From the NCBI RefSeq assembly GCF_020103695.1, contig NZ_JAHXBF010000001.1, positions 186,001 to 250,000 of the forward strand: DNA of 64,000 nt. The letters are read 5' to 3'. Below are positions 27,727 to 36,474 of this stretch, piece by piece (positions within the stretch are counted from its first letter, which is position 1; each line of letters opens with the position of its first letter). Made by a program: the position numbers and the translations under genes. This DNA comes from Hyalangium versicolor (lineage in GTDB: Bacteria > Myxococcota > Myxococcia > Myxococcales > Myxococcaceae). The notes under the pieces are model-generated. The model saw only the letters and a program-made list of their open reading frames with translations, did no database searches and was not told the DNA's origin.

Positions 27727-28050
27727 ATGGCGAATACGGTCATTGGTTCGAGCATCGTCATCGACGGGGAGATCTCCGGTGACGAGGATCTGGTCATCCA
27801 GGGCACGGTGAAGGGGAAGATCTCCCTGAAGGAGAGCCTCTACGTCGAGGGCAGCGGCGTCGTCGAGGCGGACATCGAGACGCAGAACGTGGAGATCGCC
27901 GGCCGGGTGACGGGCAACATCGTCGCCAGCGACAAGGTCGAGCTCAAGCAGGACTGCCGCGTGGTGGGCGACATCAAGGCCCCTCGCATCCTCATTGCCG
28001 ACGGCGCCTCCTTCAAGGGCAACGTCGACATGGATCAGAAGGAGCGATGA
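27727..28050 (+). CDS. bacO: Bactofilin BacO-like
   Basis: A 107-residue bactofilin core (SSIVIDGEISGDEDLVIQGTVKGKISLKESLYVEGSG, GDIKAPRILIADGASFKGNVDMD). It ends in a short charged tail (DQKER). It follows bacN by 57 bp and precedes bacP by 3 bp. A GGAGGGG site lies upstream of the ATG. Assigned as BacO by position between the other two copies. Confidence 0.88.
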   Translation: MANTVIGSSIVIDGEISGDEDLVIQGTVKGKISLKESLYVEGSGVVEADIETQNVEIAGRVTGNIVASDKVELKQDCRVVGDIKAPRILIADGASFKGNVDMDQKER

Positions 28051-28053
28051 CGC

Positions 28054-28713
28054 GTGGCCATAGCGAAAGACGTGGCCGGCTCGGCCGGCAACAACACGGT
28101 GGTGGGCCCGTCCATCCTCATCAGCGGCAAGCTGACGGGTGACGAGGATCTCACGGTCCGTGGCCGCGTGGAGGGCGAGCTGACGCTCAGCAAGACCCTC
28201 ATCGTGGAGACCACGGGCGTGGTGAAGGCGAACGTGGCGGTGCGCAACGCCATCGTCAGCGGGGTGGTGGTGGGCAACATCAACGCCACCGAGAGCGTGG
28301 AGCTCACCCGCGAGGGCCGCATGGTGGGCGACATCCACGCCCCGCGCGTCATCATCGTGGACGGCGCCAGCTTCCGCGGCCGGGTGGACATGGGTGAGGT
28401 GGAGCCGGGCCGTGTGCCGGTTTCGCGCCCGGCGGTGACGCGTCCCACGGTTCGGCCAGGGAGCACGGTGCCGGCTCGTCCGGCGGCTCCCGCGCGTCCT
28501 GCCGCGAGCCGTCCTGCGCCGCCGCCTCCTCCGGCCGCGCGTCCTGCCGCCAAGCCCGTGCCGCCTCCTCCGCCGCCTGCTCTCGCCGCAGGGAGCGGGA
28601 CGGCCGCCGGGGCTGCTGGGACGCCGGCCAAGGGAGAGCCCACCGCGCCAGTCCCGCCCGTCGTGGGCGCTGGTGCCAAGAAGAAGGTCGTGGTGAAGAA
28701 GAAGGCCCGGTAG
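28054..28713 (+). CDS. bacP: Bactofilin BacP-like with Pro/Ala-rich C-terminal tail
   Basis: 219 residues: an N-terminal bactofilin core (to about residue 120; GKLTGDEDLTVRGRVEGELTLS, GDIHAPRVIIVDGASFRGRVDMG), then a 90-residue tail of Pro, Ala and Arg ending in a basic motif (KKKVVVKKKAR). In M. xanthus BacP is the long-tailed bactofilin of the operon, recruits PadC and also works with the GTPase SofG in positioning pilus motors. The basic end motif is a plausible protein-docking site. GTG start with AAGGAG 9 bp upstream. Confidence 0.88.
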   Translation: MAIAKDVAGSAGNNTVVGPSILISGKLTGDEDLTVRGRVEGELTLSKTLIVETTGVVKANVAVRNAIVSGVVVGNINATESVELTREGRMVGDIHAPRVIIVDGASFRGRVDMGEVEPGRVPVSRPAVTRPTVRPGSTVPARPAAPARPAASRPAPPPPPAARPAAKPVPPPPPPALAAGSGTAAGAAGTPAKGEPTAPVPPVVGAGAKKKVVVKKKAR

Positions 28714-28780
28714 AACGGGCTTTCGTCTTGCCGGCACCGTGACGTGAGCGGCACGGCGCCGGATCGAGCCAGGGGTGCCG

Positions 28781-29659
28781 ATGGACGCCGAGAACAGGGA
28801 CGACGGAGAGGACGGGAAGCCGGACGCGCCGGGGGAGTCATCCCCGGCACCGGGAGAGGGTGAGGGTGTGCCTGCAGGTTCGGAGGCACGGTCCGACGAG
28901 CCCTCGGGGAAGGCCATTCTGCTGGGCGCCGGAGAATCCACTCCGGGGCAGCCCGAGGCGGGCGCGGAGCCGTCCGCGGACGGCTCGCAGGAGGAGTCCG
29001 AGGCCTCTTCGGAGGAGTCGGCTTCCGGGGCTCCCGAAGGACCGCCGCGCATTGCGAACCAGATGATCCTGGCCTCGCTCCCCTTGGAGCAGATTGAAGG
29101 GGACACGACCTTCCGGATCCGTCCGGAGGGGGAGATTGCGAAGTTGGCCACGGATGTGGCGCGGCTGGGGCTGCTGTTCCCGGTGGACGTGCGTCCCAGC
29201 GGGCTGAACCGCTATCAGATCGTCTGCGGCTTCCGGCGGGTGGCGGCGCTGCGGTTCCTCAAGAGGGATCGCGTGCAGGTGCGCATCCACACGGCGCTGT
29301 CGGACGAGGATGCGCTGCTGCTGGCGTTGGCGGCGGCCATCCATGCCAGCCCGGTGGATCGCGAGCAGCTCGAGGCCACGCGTGATCAGCTGGAGGCGGA
29401 AGGGCGGCTGAGCGCGGCCACGCGGGACATGCTGGAGAAGGCGCTGGCGACGGACGACTCGCTGGCGCCCGAGTCGATGGAGGAAGAGGTCGACGCGGAC
29501 GAGCTGGCGGCGGATGCGGCGCAGCGGCTGGGGTCGCTGAACCAGGATCTCTCGCTGTTGGCGGACGTGTTCACCTCGCTGGATGAGTCCCGCCGGGCGG
29601 AGCTGCTGATGCAGCTGCGGTACTCGGCGGAGCTGGTGGCGTACCTGGAGGGACTGTAG
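28781..29659 (+). CDS. padC: PadC-like ParB/Srx-domain CTP-binding protein
   Basis: 292 residues. The acidic, disordered N-terminus (1-90) is rich in Glu, Ser and Gly. A ParB/Srx domain follows at about 93-185 ([40 protein letters not shown]); the CGFRR motif corresponds to the GERR-type CTP/phosphate-binding box of ParB proteins. The C-terminus is helical. There is no ParB helix-turn-helix. In M. xanthus PadC binds CTP, attaches to the BacNOP scaffold and captures ParA. ATG at 28781 is preferred to GTG at 28775 because AGGGG sits 5 bp upstream. It abuts pyrE with no gap. Confidence 0.88.
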   Translation: MDAENRDDGEDGKPDAPGESSPAPGEGEGVPAGSEARSDEPSGKAILLGAGESTPGQPEAGAEPSADGSQEESEASSEESASGAPEGPPRIANQMILASLPLEQIEGDTTFRIRPEGEIAKLATDVARLGLLFPVDVRPSGLNRYQIVCGFRRVAALRFLKRDRVQVRIHTALSDEDALLLALAAAIHASPVDREQLEATRDQLEAEGRLSAATRDMLEKALATDDSLAPESMEEEVDADELAADAAQRLGSLNQDLSLLADVFTSLDESRRAELLMQLRYSAELVAYLEGL

Positions 29660-30226
29660 ATGAACAGCGCGCTGGCTCGGGATCGGGCGCGGCTCCTGGA
29701 GCTGCTCACCGAGCGCTCCTTCGAGCAGCGCAAGGTGGTGCTCTCCTCTGGCAAGGAGTCGGATTTCTACATCGACTGCAAGCGCACGGCGCTGCTGGCG
29801 GAGGGGCACTTCCTGGTGGGGCGGTTGCTGCTGGACGCGATCATCCGCGAGGCGCCGCTGGCGGTGGGCGTCGGAGGCCTGACGTTGGGGGCGGATCCGA
29901 TCGCCTCGGCGGTGAGCCTGACGAGCTACCTGGCGGGGACGCCGCTGGAGGCGTTCATTGTCCGCAAGGAGCCCAAGGGGCATGGGACAGGGCAGTGGGT
30001 GGAGGGGTTGAGCGCACTGGGGCAGAACGCGCCGGTGGCGATCGTCGAGGACGTGGTGACGACTGGGGCTTCGACGCTGAAGGCGATCGAGCGGGCACAG
30101 GCCGAGGGTTTGAAGGTGCTGGGCGCGTTCGCGCTGGTGGATAGGCTCGAGGGTGGTCGCGAGGCGGTCGAGGCCGCGGGCTACCGGCTCTTCACGCTCT
30201 TCAACCGCAAGGACTTCATCCCGTGA
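29660..30226 (+). CDS. pyrE: Orotate phosphoribosyltransferase
   Basis: The type I phosphoribosyltransferase of de novo pyrimidine synthesis (orotate + PRPP to OMP). The PRPP loop is VAIVEDVVTTGAST; FVRKEPKGHG-like residues appear as FIVRKEPKGHGTGQ, and the substrate region is LSSGKESDFYIDCK. At 188 residues it is slightly short but complete. The ATG directly follows the padC stop, and its own stop overlaps the next gene's GTG. Confidence 0.94.
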   Translation: MNSALARDRARLLELLTERSFEQRKVVLSSGKESDFYIDCKRTALLAEGHFLVGRLLLDAIIREAPLAVGVGGLTLGADPIASAVSLTSYLAGTPLEAFIVRKEPKGHGTGQWVEGLSALGQNAPVAIVEDVVTTGASTLKAIERAQAEGLKVLGAFALVDRLEGGREAVEAAGYRLFTLFNRKDFIP

Positions 30227-30852
30227 AGAAGGGGTTCCGCGTCGCGGCGTTGCTGGGGTTGCTGTCGGGTTGCACCACGACGCCTCCGACCATTGGCGAT
30301 CCGGCTCCGCAGCTGAATGATCGGCGGGCTGAGCAGGCGTACCAGGAGATCTTCAACCGGTTCTCGGACCGGGCGGAGATCTACGACGGCTTTGACACGC
30401 GGCTGTTCGCGGGGGCGACGTTCCAGACGGCGCCGTTCCGCGAGGCGCGGGTGCGGCGGCTGGCGGAGTTCCAGTTCCTGCCGAAGGCGAGGGTGGAGGA
30501 GCTGCTGGCGAAGGAGCACGCGGAGGAGGCTCAGTTCAATGAGTTCTACCTGGGCGTGCACGTCAACGATCTGCGCTTCGAGGATCTGGCGCAGCGCAAG
30601 TCGATCTGGCGGATTGTGATGCTGACGCCATCGGTGGAGGTGGAGCCGGTGAGCATCGAGCGCATTGGCCGGGCGAACCTGGACATGCGGTCGATGTATC
30701 CGTACCTGGGAGTGTTCTGGGTGGCCTACCGGGTGCGGTTCCCGAAGGTTCTGCCGGACGGCACGCCGGTGATTCCGGACAGCGCCACGCACGTGCAGCT
30801 GCGACTGGCCTCCACGCTGGGCCACGCCGAGCTGCGAGTGCACGCGCGCTGA
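30223..30852 (+). CDS. Lipoprotein of unknown function
   Basis: 209 residues with a signal peptide and lipobox (GLLSGC), followed by a mixed alpha/beta domain with no motif I recognise. It starts at GTG 30223, overlapping the pyrE stop by 4 bp, so it belongs to the bacN-pyrE transcript. The strongly conserved-looking centre (FNEFYLGVHVNDLRFEDL, LGVFWVAYRVRFPKVLPDG) suggests one globular domain facing the periplasm. Confidence 0.72.
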   Translation: MKKGFRVAALLGLLSGCTTTPPTIGDPAPQLNDRRAEQAYQEIFNRFSDRAEIYDGFDTRLFAGATFQTAPFREARVRRLAEFQFLPKARVEELLAKEHAEEAQFNEFYLGVHVNDLRFEDLAQRKSIWRIVMLTPSVEVEPVSIERIGRANLDMRSMYPYLGVFWVAYRVRFPKVLPDGTPVIPDSATHVQLRLASTLGHAELRVHAR

Positions 30853-30859
30853 GGCGGTC

Positions 30860-31810
30860 GTGCGGAGCTCCGGTTGCTTCCTGCAGCTCCCAATCCTGCT
30901 GCTGATGGGACTCCTGGGGTGCCAGGGGTGTCCCTCCTCCAGGTCCGAAGCGTCTGATGCATCGAGTGTCCCTTCGAAGTCCGTGGTCGCGCTCGAGAAT
31001 CTGGGGCCGGGGCAGCCTGAATCCCTGCTCGTCGAGCAGCGGCTGATCGAGCTCGCGGGCCAGATCGACGTCGACAATCGCTACGCATCGGCGGTGATGG
31101 TGAAGGCCCGACTTCGGGATGGGTTCTGGACAACCTGTGGAGGGGTTGCCATCGGGCGGCTGTTCGTCCTCACAGCTGGCCATTGTGTGTGCGAGCGGAG
31201 GAGCACTGTCACGCCCCAGGCCGACAAAGGGACGATCATCGATAGCTCCGCATGTGCGACGGCGGCCACGGTGGAGGCCTTTCGCTATCTGCGGTGGAAG
31301 GAGGGAGGGCGGGAGCAATCGGGAGGGGAGGGGAGGACGTACTCAGGTTCGATTCATCCCCATCCCTCATTCGAAGTGCTCATGGACGGGCAGGGGCATG
31401 TGGTGTCGAGCCGTGCGGATCTGGCGCTCATTCAATTGGAGAAGCCGCTGGGAGAAGAGGTGCCCACGGCTTTGCTAGCGGATGAGGAGGTTCAGGTCGG
31501 CGCCCCCGTCATCATCGTGGGGTACGGCTACGATGAGGTCAGCGACTTCTTCGGGAGTGAGCGCCGCTTCTGCGTCAACAGGGTGGAGAAGTTCCTCGAA
31601 CCGGGAGCGGAGCGAGTCCAGGTCACGCAGCCCGGAGGACATCGCTATCGGAGTGATAGTGGAGGGCCCTGTTTCCGAGCGAGCACCGCTGGGCTCGAGT
31701 TGGTAGGCATCTCGAGCAGGAATCTCGGCGAGGGAGCGACTTTCACGAGCACGTACCCCTACCGAGACTGGCTGCGAAAAGAGCTCCGACGGTCAACGAC
31801 AACGCCGTGA
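30860..31810 (+). CDS. Trypsin-like (S1) serine protease lipoprotein, copy 1
   Basis: 316 residues: signal peptide with lipobox LLGC (Cys21), a spacer, then a chymotrypsin fold with His108 in VLTAGHCVC, Asp187 in SRADLALIQLEKP and Ser267 in SDSGGPC; the triad is complete. Cys residues next to the His and after GGP suggest disulfides. It is likely tethered to a membrane with its active site outside the cytoplasm. A paralogue follows after 10 bp. Confidence 0.85.
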   Translation: MRSSGCFLQLPILLLMGLLGCQGCPSSRSEASDASSVPSKSVVALENLGPGQPESLLVEQRLIELAGQIDVDNRYASAVMVKARLRDGFWTTCGGVAIGRLFVLTAGHCVCERRSTVTPQADKGTIIDSSACATAATVEAFRYLRWKEGGREQSGGEGRTYSGSIHPHPSFEVLMDGQGHVVSSRADLALIQLEKPLGEEVPTALLADEEVQVGAPVIIVGYGYDEVSDFFGSERRFCVNRVEKFLEPGAERVQVTQPGGHRYRSDSGGPCFRASTAGLELVGISSRNLGEGATFTSTYPYRDWLRKELRRSTTTP

Positions 31811-31820
31811 GGGCGGGAAC

Positions 31821-32753
31821 ATGCCTGGGAAGCCATCGAAGATCGCCTGCATAGGGATGCTCACCGCGCTGGTGCTGGGAGCAGGCTGTCGTGCGACCGC
31901 GCCGGGCACGGGCGGTTCATCGCGAGAATATGTTCCTGCCGAGATTCAGCCAGGCCCCGGCGAATCCATCGTCTCGGAAAGCACCGTGGATACGAGGAAT
32001 CGCTATCTGGCGACCGTGCTCGTTGACGGGGGGCGTGGGCCCTGCAGCGGTGTGCTCGTGGCTCCGAGGTTGGTCCTGACGGCGGGGCATTGCGTCTGTT
32101 CTCCCCATTCGTTGCCTGTCGCAGACGGTGAGGGCAGGACGATGATTGATACGACCGTCTGCTCGCCAACGGCGACGATCAAGATCGTGACCTACGAACC
32201 AGATGGGGTGGCGCGGGCCCATGAGCACATGGGCGCCGTCAGGCCTCACGATCAGCTCGAGGTTCGCTACGACGGCCAGAACAAGGAACTGTCGAGCCGT
32301 GCGGATATCGCCGTGCTCGTCCTGGCGGACAAGCCTGCTGGCGTGAAGCCCGTGCCGCTGGCGATGGAACAGGTCCAATACAACCAGCCCGTGACTCTGG
32401 TCGGCTATGGGGATGACGGGCTTGGAGGGCGTGGGCTGCGGCGCTCGGGTACCAACGAGATCGCGAGTGTTGAGGAGAGCGGAAGCACGTTCCTGGTGGG
32501 CAAGCCGGTCCTGTTCCGGCAGCCCTACAGAGCCAAGGAACGCGTGCTGGTGAGAGAGAAGGCCGCCTACAGCCGTAAAGGTGACAGCGGTGGGCCATGC
32601 CTGCGCGAGAAGGGAGGCACGTTGGAACTGGTGGGGATCGCCAAGACGTACTACGGCAGCTCCGTGGAGCTCTCCGAGTACACGAGCGTGTCCTTCTACG
32701 GGAAGTGGATCCGCGCGGAGATCGCCCGTGCCAGGCAAGCAGACACGAACTGA
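31821..32753 (+). CDS. Trypsin-like (S1) serine protease lipoprotein, copy 2
   Basis: 310 residues with lipobox LGAGC (Cys23), His90 in VLTAGHCVC, Asp162 in SRADIAVLVLADKP and Ser256 in KGDSGGPCL. The order, loop lengths and the SRAD motif match copy 1, so the pair arose by tandem duplication with substantial divergence. ATG preceded by AGGGCGGGAAC. Confidence 0.85.
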   Translation: MPGKPSKIACIGMLTALVLGAGCRATAPGTGGSSREYVPAEIQPGPGESIVSESTVDTRNRYLATVLVDGGRGPCSGVLVAPRLVLTAGHCVCSPHSLPVADGEGRTMIDTTVCSPTATIKIVTYEPDGVARAHEHMGAVRPHDQLEVRYDGQNKELSSRADIAVLVLADKPAGVKPVPLAMEQVQYNQPVTLVGYGDDGLGGRGLRRSGTNEIASVEESGSTFLVGKPVLFRQPYRAKERVLVREKAAYSRKGDSGGPCLREKGGTLELVGIAKTYYGSSVELSEYTSVSFYGKWIRAEIARARQADTN

Positions 32754-32784
32754 GAAGCGGAGATTCCTCTTCTCGTGACCAGGC

Positions 32785-33378
32785 TCACGTCTCCTCGGTC
32801 CGGCGTATCCACTTTTCCGTCACCTGCATGGTCGGGCCGGCCTGCAGCCGGTCCAGTAGCTCCGCCGCCGAGCCGCTCACGGCGAAGGGGCGCTCGTGCG
32901 CCTCGGGGACGAAGCCATCCTCCACGCCGCGGCGGACCATGGCGATCAGCGGCTGGAAGTAGCCGCCCACGTCCAGCAGCCCGATGGGCTTCTGGTGCAG
33001 CCCCAGCTGTCCCCAGGTGATGATCTCGAACAGCTCGTCGAAGGTGCCGAAGCCCCCCGGCAGCGCGACGAACGCATCCGCGCGCTTGGCCATCAACGCC
33101 TTGCGCTCGTGCATGGAGTTCACCAGGTGCAGCTCGTGCAGCCCCTGATGGCCGAGTTCCCGTTGCTGCAGACTCAAGGGGAGCACGCCCACCGCCCGTC
33201 CTCCCGCGGAGAGCGCCGCATCCGCCAAGGCGCCCATGAGGCCCACGCTGGCCCCTCCATAGATGAGCGTCATCTTGCGGCGAGCCAGCTCCTCACCCAG
33301 GGCTTGGGCCGCGGCAAGGAACTCGGGCCGCGAGCCTGGCCGCGAGCCACAGAAGACACACACCGTTCGCACGTCCAT
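32785..33378 (-). CDS. LOG-family protein (cytokinin riboside monophosphate phosphoribohydrolase type)
   Basis: 197 residues from the ATG at 33378 (VRTVCVFCGSRPG). The Rossmann-like fold shows LIYGGASVGLMGALAD, SMHERKALM and the family signature PGGFGTFDELFE. LOG enzymes release the base from nucleoside 5'-monophosphates; the in vivo substrate in myxobacteria is uncertain. It follows the rhomboid gene with almost no gap on the same strand. Confidence 0.92.
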   Translation of the reverse strand: MDVRTVCVFCGSRPGSRPEFLAAAQALGEELARRKMTLIYGGASVGLMGALADAALSAGGRAVGVLPLSLQQRELGHQGLHELHLVNSMHERKALMAKRADAFVALPGGFGTFDELFEIITWGQLGLHQKPIGLLDVGGYFQPLIAMVRRGVEDGFVPEAHERPFAVSGSAAELLDRLQAGPTMQVTEKWIRRTEET

Positions 33379-33379
33379 G

Positions 33380-34111
33380 TCAGAACCCCCACCGCCGTTC
33401 CGGGTGGGCGGCGAACATCGCCACCACCGCAGTGATGAAGAGAATGAGCGGCAGCGCTCGTGCATAGACCGCTCGCCCGAGCTTCAAGGCGATACCGCAG
33501 GGCAGCCCGAACAGAAAGCCCCCGAGGTGGCCCGCCCAGCTCACGCCCGGAATCAGGCTGATGACGACCATCTGCACCAGCCAGATGCCCAGCTGCCGCC
33601 GTCCCTGCTCGGTGGCGATGGGCAGCATGACGCCTGCCCAGCCCAGGATCATCCCCGAGGCCCCCACCATGGGCCGATCGAAGTCGACGAAGAGCGAGAG
33701 CGCCGAGCCTCCCAGCGCCGTGACGAAGCACAGGCCCAGGAAGCGCCAGCTCCCGATGCTGCGCTCCAGCATGAACCCGAGCGAGTACACCACCATCATG
33801 TTGAACAGCAGGTGGAATGGGCTGCCGTGCTCGAAGACACAGCTCAGCAGCCGCCAGTACTCACCCTGCTGGACGAGCGGGCCATAGAGCGCCAGCGGAA
33901 TACCGCTCTGAGCCAGCTCCATCCCATCCGGCTTGGAGGAGAGGGCGGGCAGCAGGTGGTTGTGCCCCAGCAGGTACAGCACGACGCAGCTCGCGATGAG
34001 CGTGCCGCACACCGGCGTCCAGCGAGGACGGGGCTGTGGGGCTGACTGTGGCTGCTCCGGCGGCGGGGATTCCCCGGGGGACGGATCGAGAATGCGAGGC
34101 GAGCGCGCCAT
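33380..34111 (-). CDS. Rhomboid-family intramembrane serine protease
   Basis: 243 residues, Pro-rich cytoplasmic N-terminus and six or seven membrane helices. Catalytic Ser152 lies in VGASGMILGW and His195 in SWAGHLGGFLFG; the HxxxN motif is His100/Asn104 (HLLFN). The active site is intact. It cleaves transmembrane substrates within the bilayer; substrate unknown. It lies between nadB (6 bp upstream) and the LOG gene (1 bp downstream). Confidence 0.92.
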   Translation of the reverse strand: MARSPRILDPSPGESPPPEQPQSAPQPRPRWTPVCGTLIASCVVLYLLGHNHLLPALSSKPDGMELAQSGIPLALYGPLVQQGEYWRLLSCVFEHGSPFHLLFNMMVVYSLGFMLERSIGSWRFLGLCFVTALGGSALSLFVDFDRPMVGASGMILGWAGVMLPIATEQGRRQLGIWLVQMVVISLIPGVSWAGHLGGFLFGLPCGIALKLGRAVYARALPLILFITAVVAMFAAHPERRWGF

Positions 34112-34117
34112 CGGTCC

Positions 34118-35707
34118 TCAGATCTCCCGCGAGACGACCGTGTCCCGCTGCCAGTGATGTTCGTCCGTGTTCGGGTAGTCGAGCGTGAAGTGCAGGCCGC
34201 GGCTCTCCTTGCGGCGGCTGGCGCAGTCGACGATGAGGTGGGCCACGTCGGCGATGTTGCGCAGCTCGATGACGTCCCGGGTCACCTTGAAACGCCAGTA
34301 GTAGTCCCGGATCTCCTCGCGCAGCAGATCCAACCGGCGCCGGGCGCGCATGAGCCGCTTGTCCGTGCGGACGATGCCCACGTAGTTCCACATGAGGCGG
34401 CGGATCTCGTCCCAGTTATGGGTGACGACGACGCTCTCGTCCGAATCCACCGCGCTGCCGGGATCCCACTCGGGAGGCTCGTGCTGGAGCGTCGGGAGGC
34501 TGCGTGCCTCCTCGGCGATGACCTGGGCGGCGCGGTGCCCGAAGACGAGCCCCTCCAGCAGCGAGTTGGAGGCCAGCCGGTTGGCGCCATGCAGTCCCGT
34601 CTGCGCCACCTCGCCAATGGCGTAGAGCCCGGCCACCGAGGTGCGGCCATTCAGATCCGTCACCACGCCGCCGCACATGTAGTGGGCCGCGGGCACCACG
34701 GGGATGGGCTGCACGGCCATGTCGATGTTGAAGGCCTTGCAGGTGGCGTAGATGTTGGGGAAGCGCTCGGAGAGGAAGCCGCGCCCCAGGTGCGTCATGT
34801 CCAGGAAGACGCAGTCATCACCGGTGCGCTTGAGCTCCGCGTCGATGGCTCGGGCCACCACGTCGCGAGGCGCCAGCGCCCCGAGCGGGTGGTAGCGCTC
34901 CATGAAGGTCTGCCCGTTGCGCAGCCGGAGCTTGCCGCCCTCGCCTCGGAGCGCCTCGCTGATCAGGAAGCTCTTGGCCTCCGGGTGGTACAGGCAGGTG
35001 GGGTGGAACTGATAGAACTCCATGTTGGCGATCTTCGCGCCGGCCCGGTACGCCATGGCCACCCCGTCCCCCGTCGCCACGTCCGGATTCGAGGTGTACA
35101 GGTACACCTTGCCCGCGCCGCCCGTGGCCAGCACCGTCACCTTGCCGAGGAACGTCTCGATGTGCCCGCTCTCGGAGAGGGCGTAGGTGCCCAGGCACCG
35201 GCTGCCGCTGCCCGGGCTGGGGCGCCGGTCCAGGATCAGATCGATGGCGGCGGTGTTCGGGAAGAAGGTGATGTTCTTCTGCTCGTCGCACGCGGCCAGC
35301 AGGGCCCGCTGCACCTCTCGGCCGGTGATGTCTCCGGAGTGGATGATGCGCCGCGCCGAGTGGCCTCCCTCGCGCGTCAGATCGAACTCGCCCGACACGG
35401 CCCGGTTGAACTCCGCGCCGAGCGCCACGAGCTCCCGGATGCGATCAGGGCCCTCGCGCACCGTCACCTCCACCGCGTCCTGGTGGCAGATTCCGGCGCC
35501 AGCGACGAGAGTGTCCTGGACATGGGCCTCGAAGGAGTCCGTGGGGGCCAGCACGCTAGCGATGCCCCCCTGGGCATACTGGGTGTTGCTCTCGTAGCGC
35601 TCGCGCTTGGTGAGCACCGCGACGGAGCCATGGCGGGCAGCCTGGAGAGCGAACGAGAGGCCGGCCACCCCGCCACCCAGGACGAGGAAATCGAAGCGCT
35701 GGGGCAT
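34118..35707 (-). CDS. nadB: L-aspartate oxidase
   Basis: A 529-residue flavoprotein that oxidises L-aspartate to iminoaspartate, the first step of de novo NAD synthesis. FAD-binding LVLGGGVAGLSFALQAA, the SNTQYAQGGIASVL segment, HSGDITGREVQ, FYQFHPTCLY and the RGEGG and HYMCGGV motifs separate it from SdhA (no QTGLHGAN ambiguity; the NadB type is clear). ATG at 35707 is chosen over an upstream frame extension. nadA and nadC are not nearby. Confidence 0.94.
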   Translation of the reverse strand: MPQRFDFLVLGGGVAGLSFALQAARHGSVAVLTKRERYESNTQYAQGGIASVLAPTDSFEAHVQDTLVAGAGICHQDAVEVTVREGPDRIRELVALGAEFNRAVSGEFDLTREGGHSARRIIHSGDITGREVQRALLAACDEQKNITFFPNTAAIDLILDRRPSPGSGSRCLGTYALSESGHIETFLGKVTVLATGGAGKVYLYTSNPDVATGDGVAMAYRAGAKIANMEFYQFHPTCLYHPEAKSFLISEALRGEGGKLRLRNGQTFMERYHPLGALAPRDVVARAIDAELKRTGDDCVFLDMTHLGRGFLSERFPNIYATCKAFNIDMAVQPIPVVPAAHYMCGGVVTDLNGRTSVAGLYAIGEVAQTGLHGANRLASNSLLEGLVFGHRAAQVIAEEARSLPTLQHEPPEWDPGSAVDSDESVVVTHNWDEIRRLMWNYVGIVRTDKRLMRARRRLDLLREEIRDYYWRFKVTRDVIELRNIADVAHLIVDCASRRKESRGLHFTLDYPNTDEHHWQRDTVVSREI

Positions 35708-35790
35708 GGGCGGAGCCTTAATGGGTGTAAGTGCTGGAAACAAGGCGTTTTCTTGAGGACTTTCGAGCAGCCGTCTAAGGTTTGGGGGCC

Positions 35791-36474
35791 ATGCGCCCTG
35801 GCCTCGCCCTCCTGACAGCCTTGCTGATGCTCCCCATGGGGGCCGCTGCCGCCGAGGGCATCTACCGCTACGTCGAGAAAGACGGGACGATCGTCTACAC
35901 GAACGTGCCTCCGCCGGGGGGCAAGCGAGCGAAGCGGCTCAAGGGCACCTTCACCCAGGCGCAGGCGCCCTCGGCTCCGGTTCGAGGCCGTGCGAGCGCT
36001 CCGGCGGACCTGGAGCCGCACATCGTCACGGCGGCGAAGCGCTACCGGATTCCTGCTCCGTTGGTGCGCGCGATCATGCACGCGGAGAGCAACTTCGACT
36101 CGAACGCCGTGTCTCCCAAGGGAGCATGCGGGCTGATGCAGCTCATGCCCCAGACTGCGACGGAGATGTACGTGAAGGACATCTTCGACGAGAAGGAGAA
36201 CATCGACGGGGGGGTGCGGTACCTGCGGGTGCTCGCCAACCAGTTCGAAGGGGACATGGTGAAGATGATCGCCGCGTACAACGCAGGGCCGGACGCGGTG
36301 CGCCGGAACGGAGGGGGCATTCCTCCCTACGAGGAGACGCAGGAGTACGTGCGCAAGGTCCTCCAGCTCTACTACCACTACAAAGAGCGCGAGCGGCTCG
36401 CCCAGAACGAGCCCCGCGAAGCGACCAACGATGGCGACGACGCGAGCGACGGGGCAGGAGTCGGGTCCCGTTGA
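35791..36474 (+). CDS. Lytic transglycosylase (SLT/LysM-less, DUF4124 N-terminus)
   Basis: 227 residues: a signal peptide (LALLTALLMLPMGAAAA), a DUF4124-like strand pair (GIYRYVEKDGTIVYTNVPP), then an SLT goose-lysozyme-like domain with catalytic Glu99 (HAESNFDSNAVSPKGACGLMQLMPQTA) and AAYNAGPDAVRR. It cleaves peptidoglycan to 1,6-anhydro-MurNAc ends. It is divergent from nadB and overlaps the next gene by 44 bp. Confidence 0.9.
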   Translation: MRPGLALLTALLMLPMGAAAAEGIYRYVEKDGTIVYTNVPPPGGKRAKRLKGTFTQAQAPSAPVRGRASAPADLEPHIVTAAKRYRIPAPLVRAIMHAESNFDSNAVSPKGACGLMQLMPQTATEMYVKDIFDEKENIDGGVRYLRVLANQFEGDMVKMIAAYNAGPDAVRRNGGGIPPYEETQEYVRKVLQLYYHYKERERLAQNEPREATNDGDDASDGAGVGSR

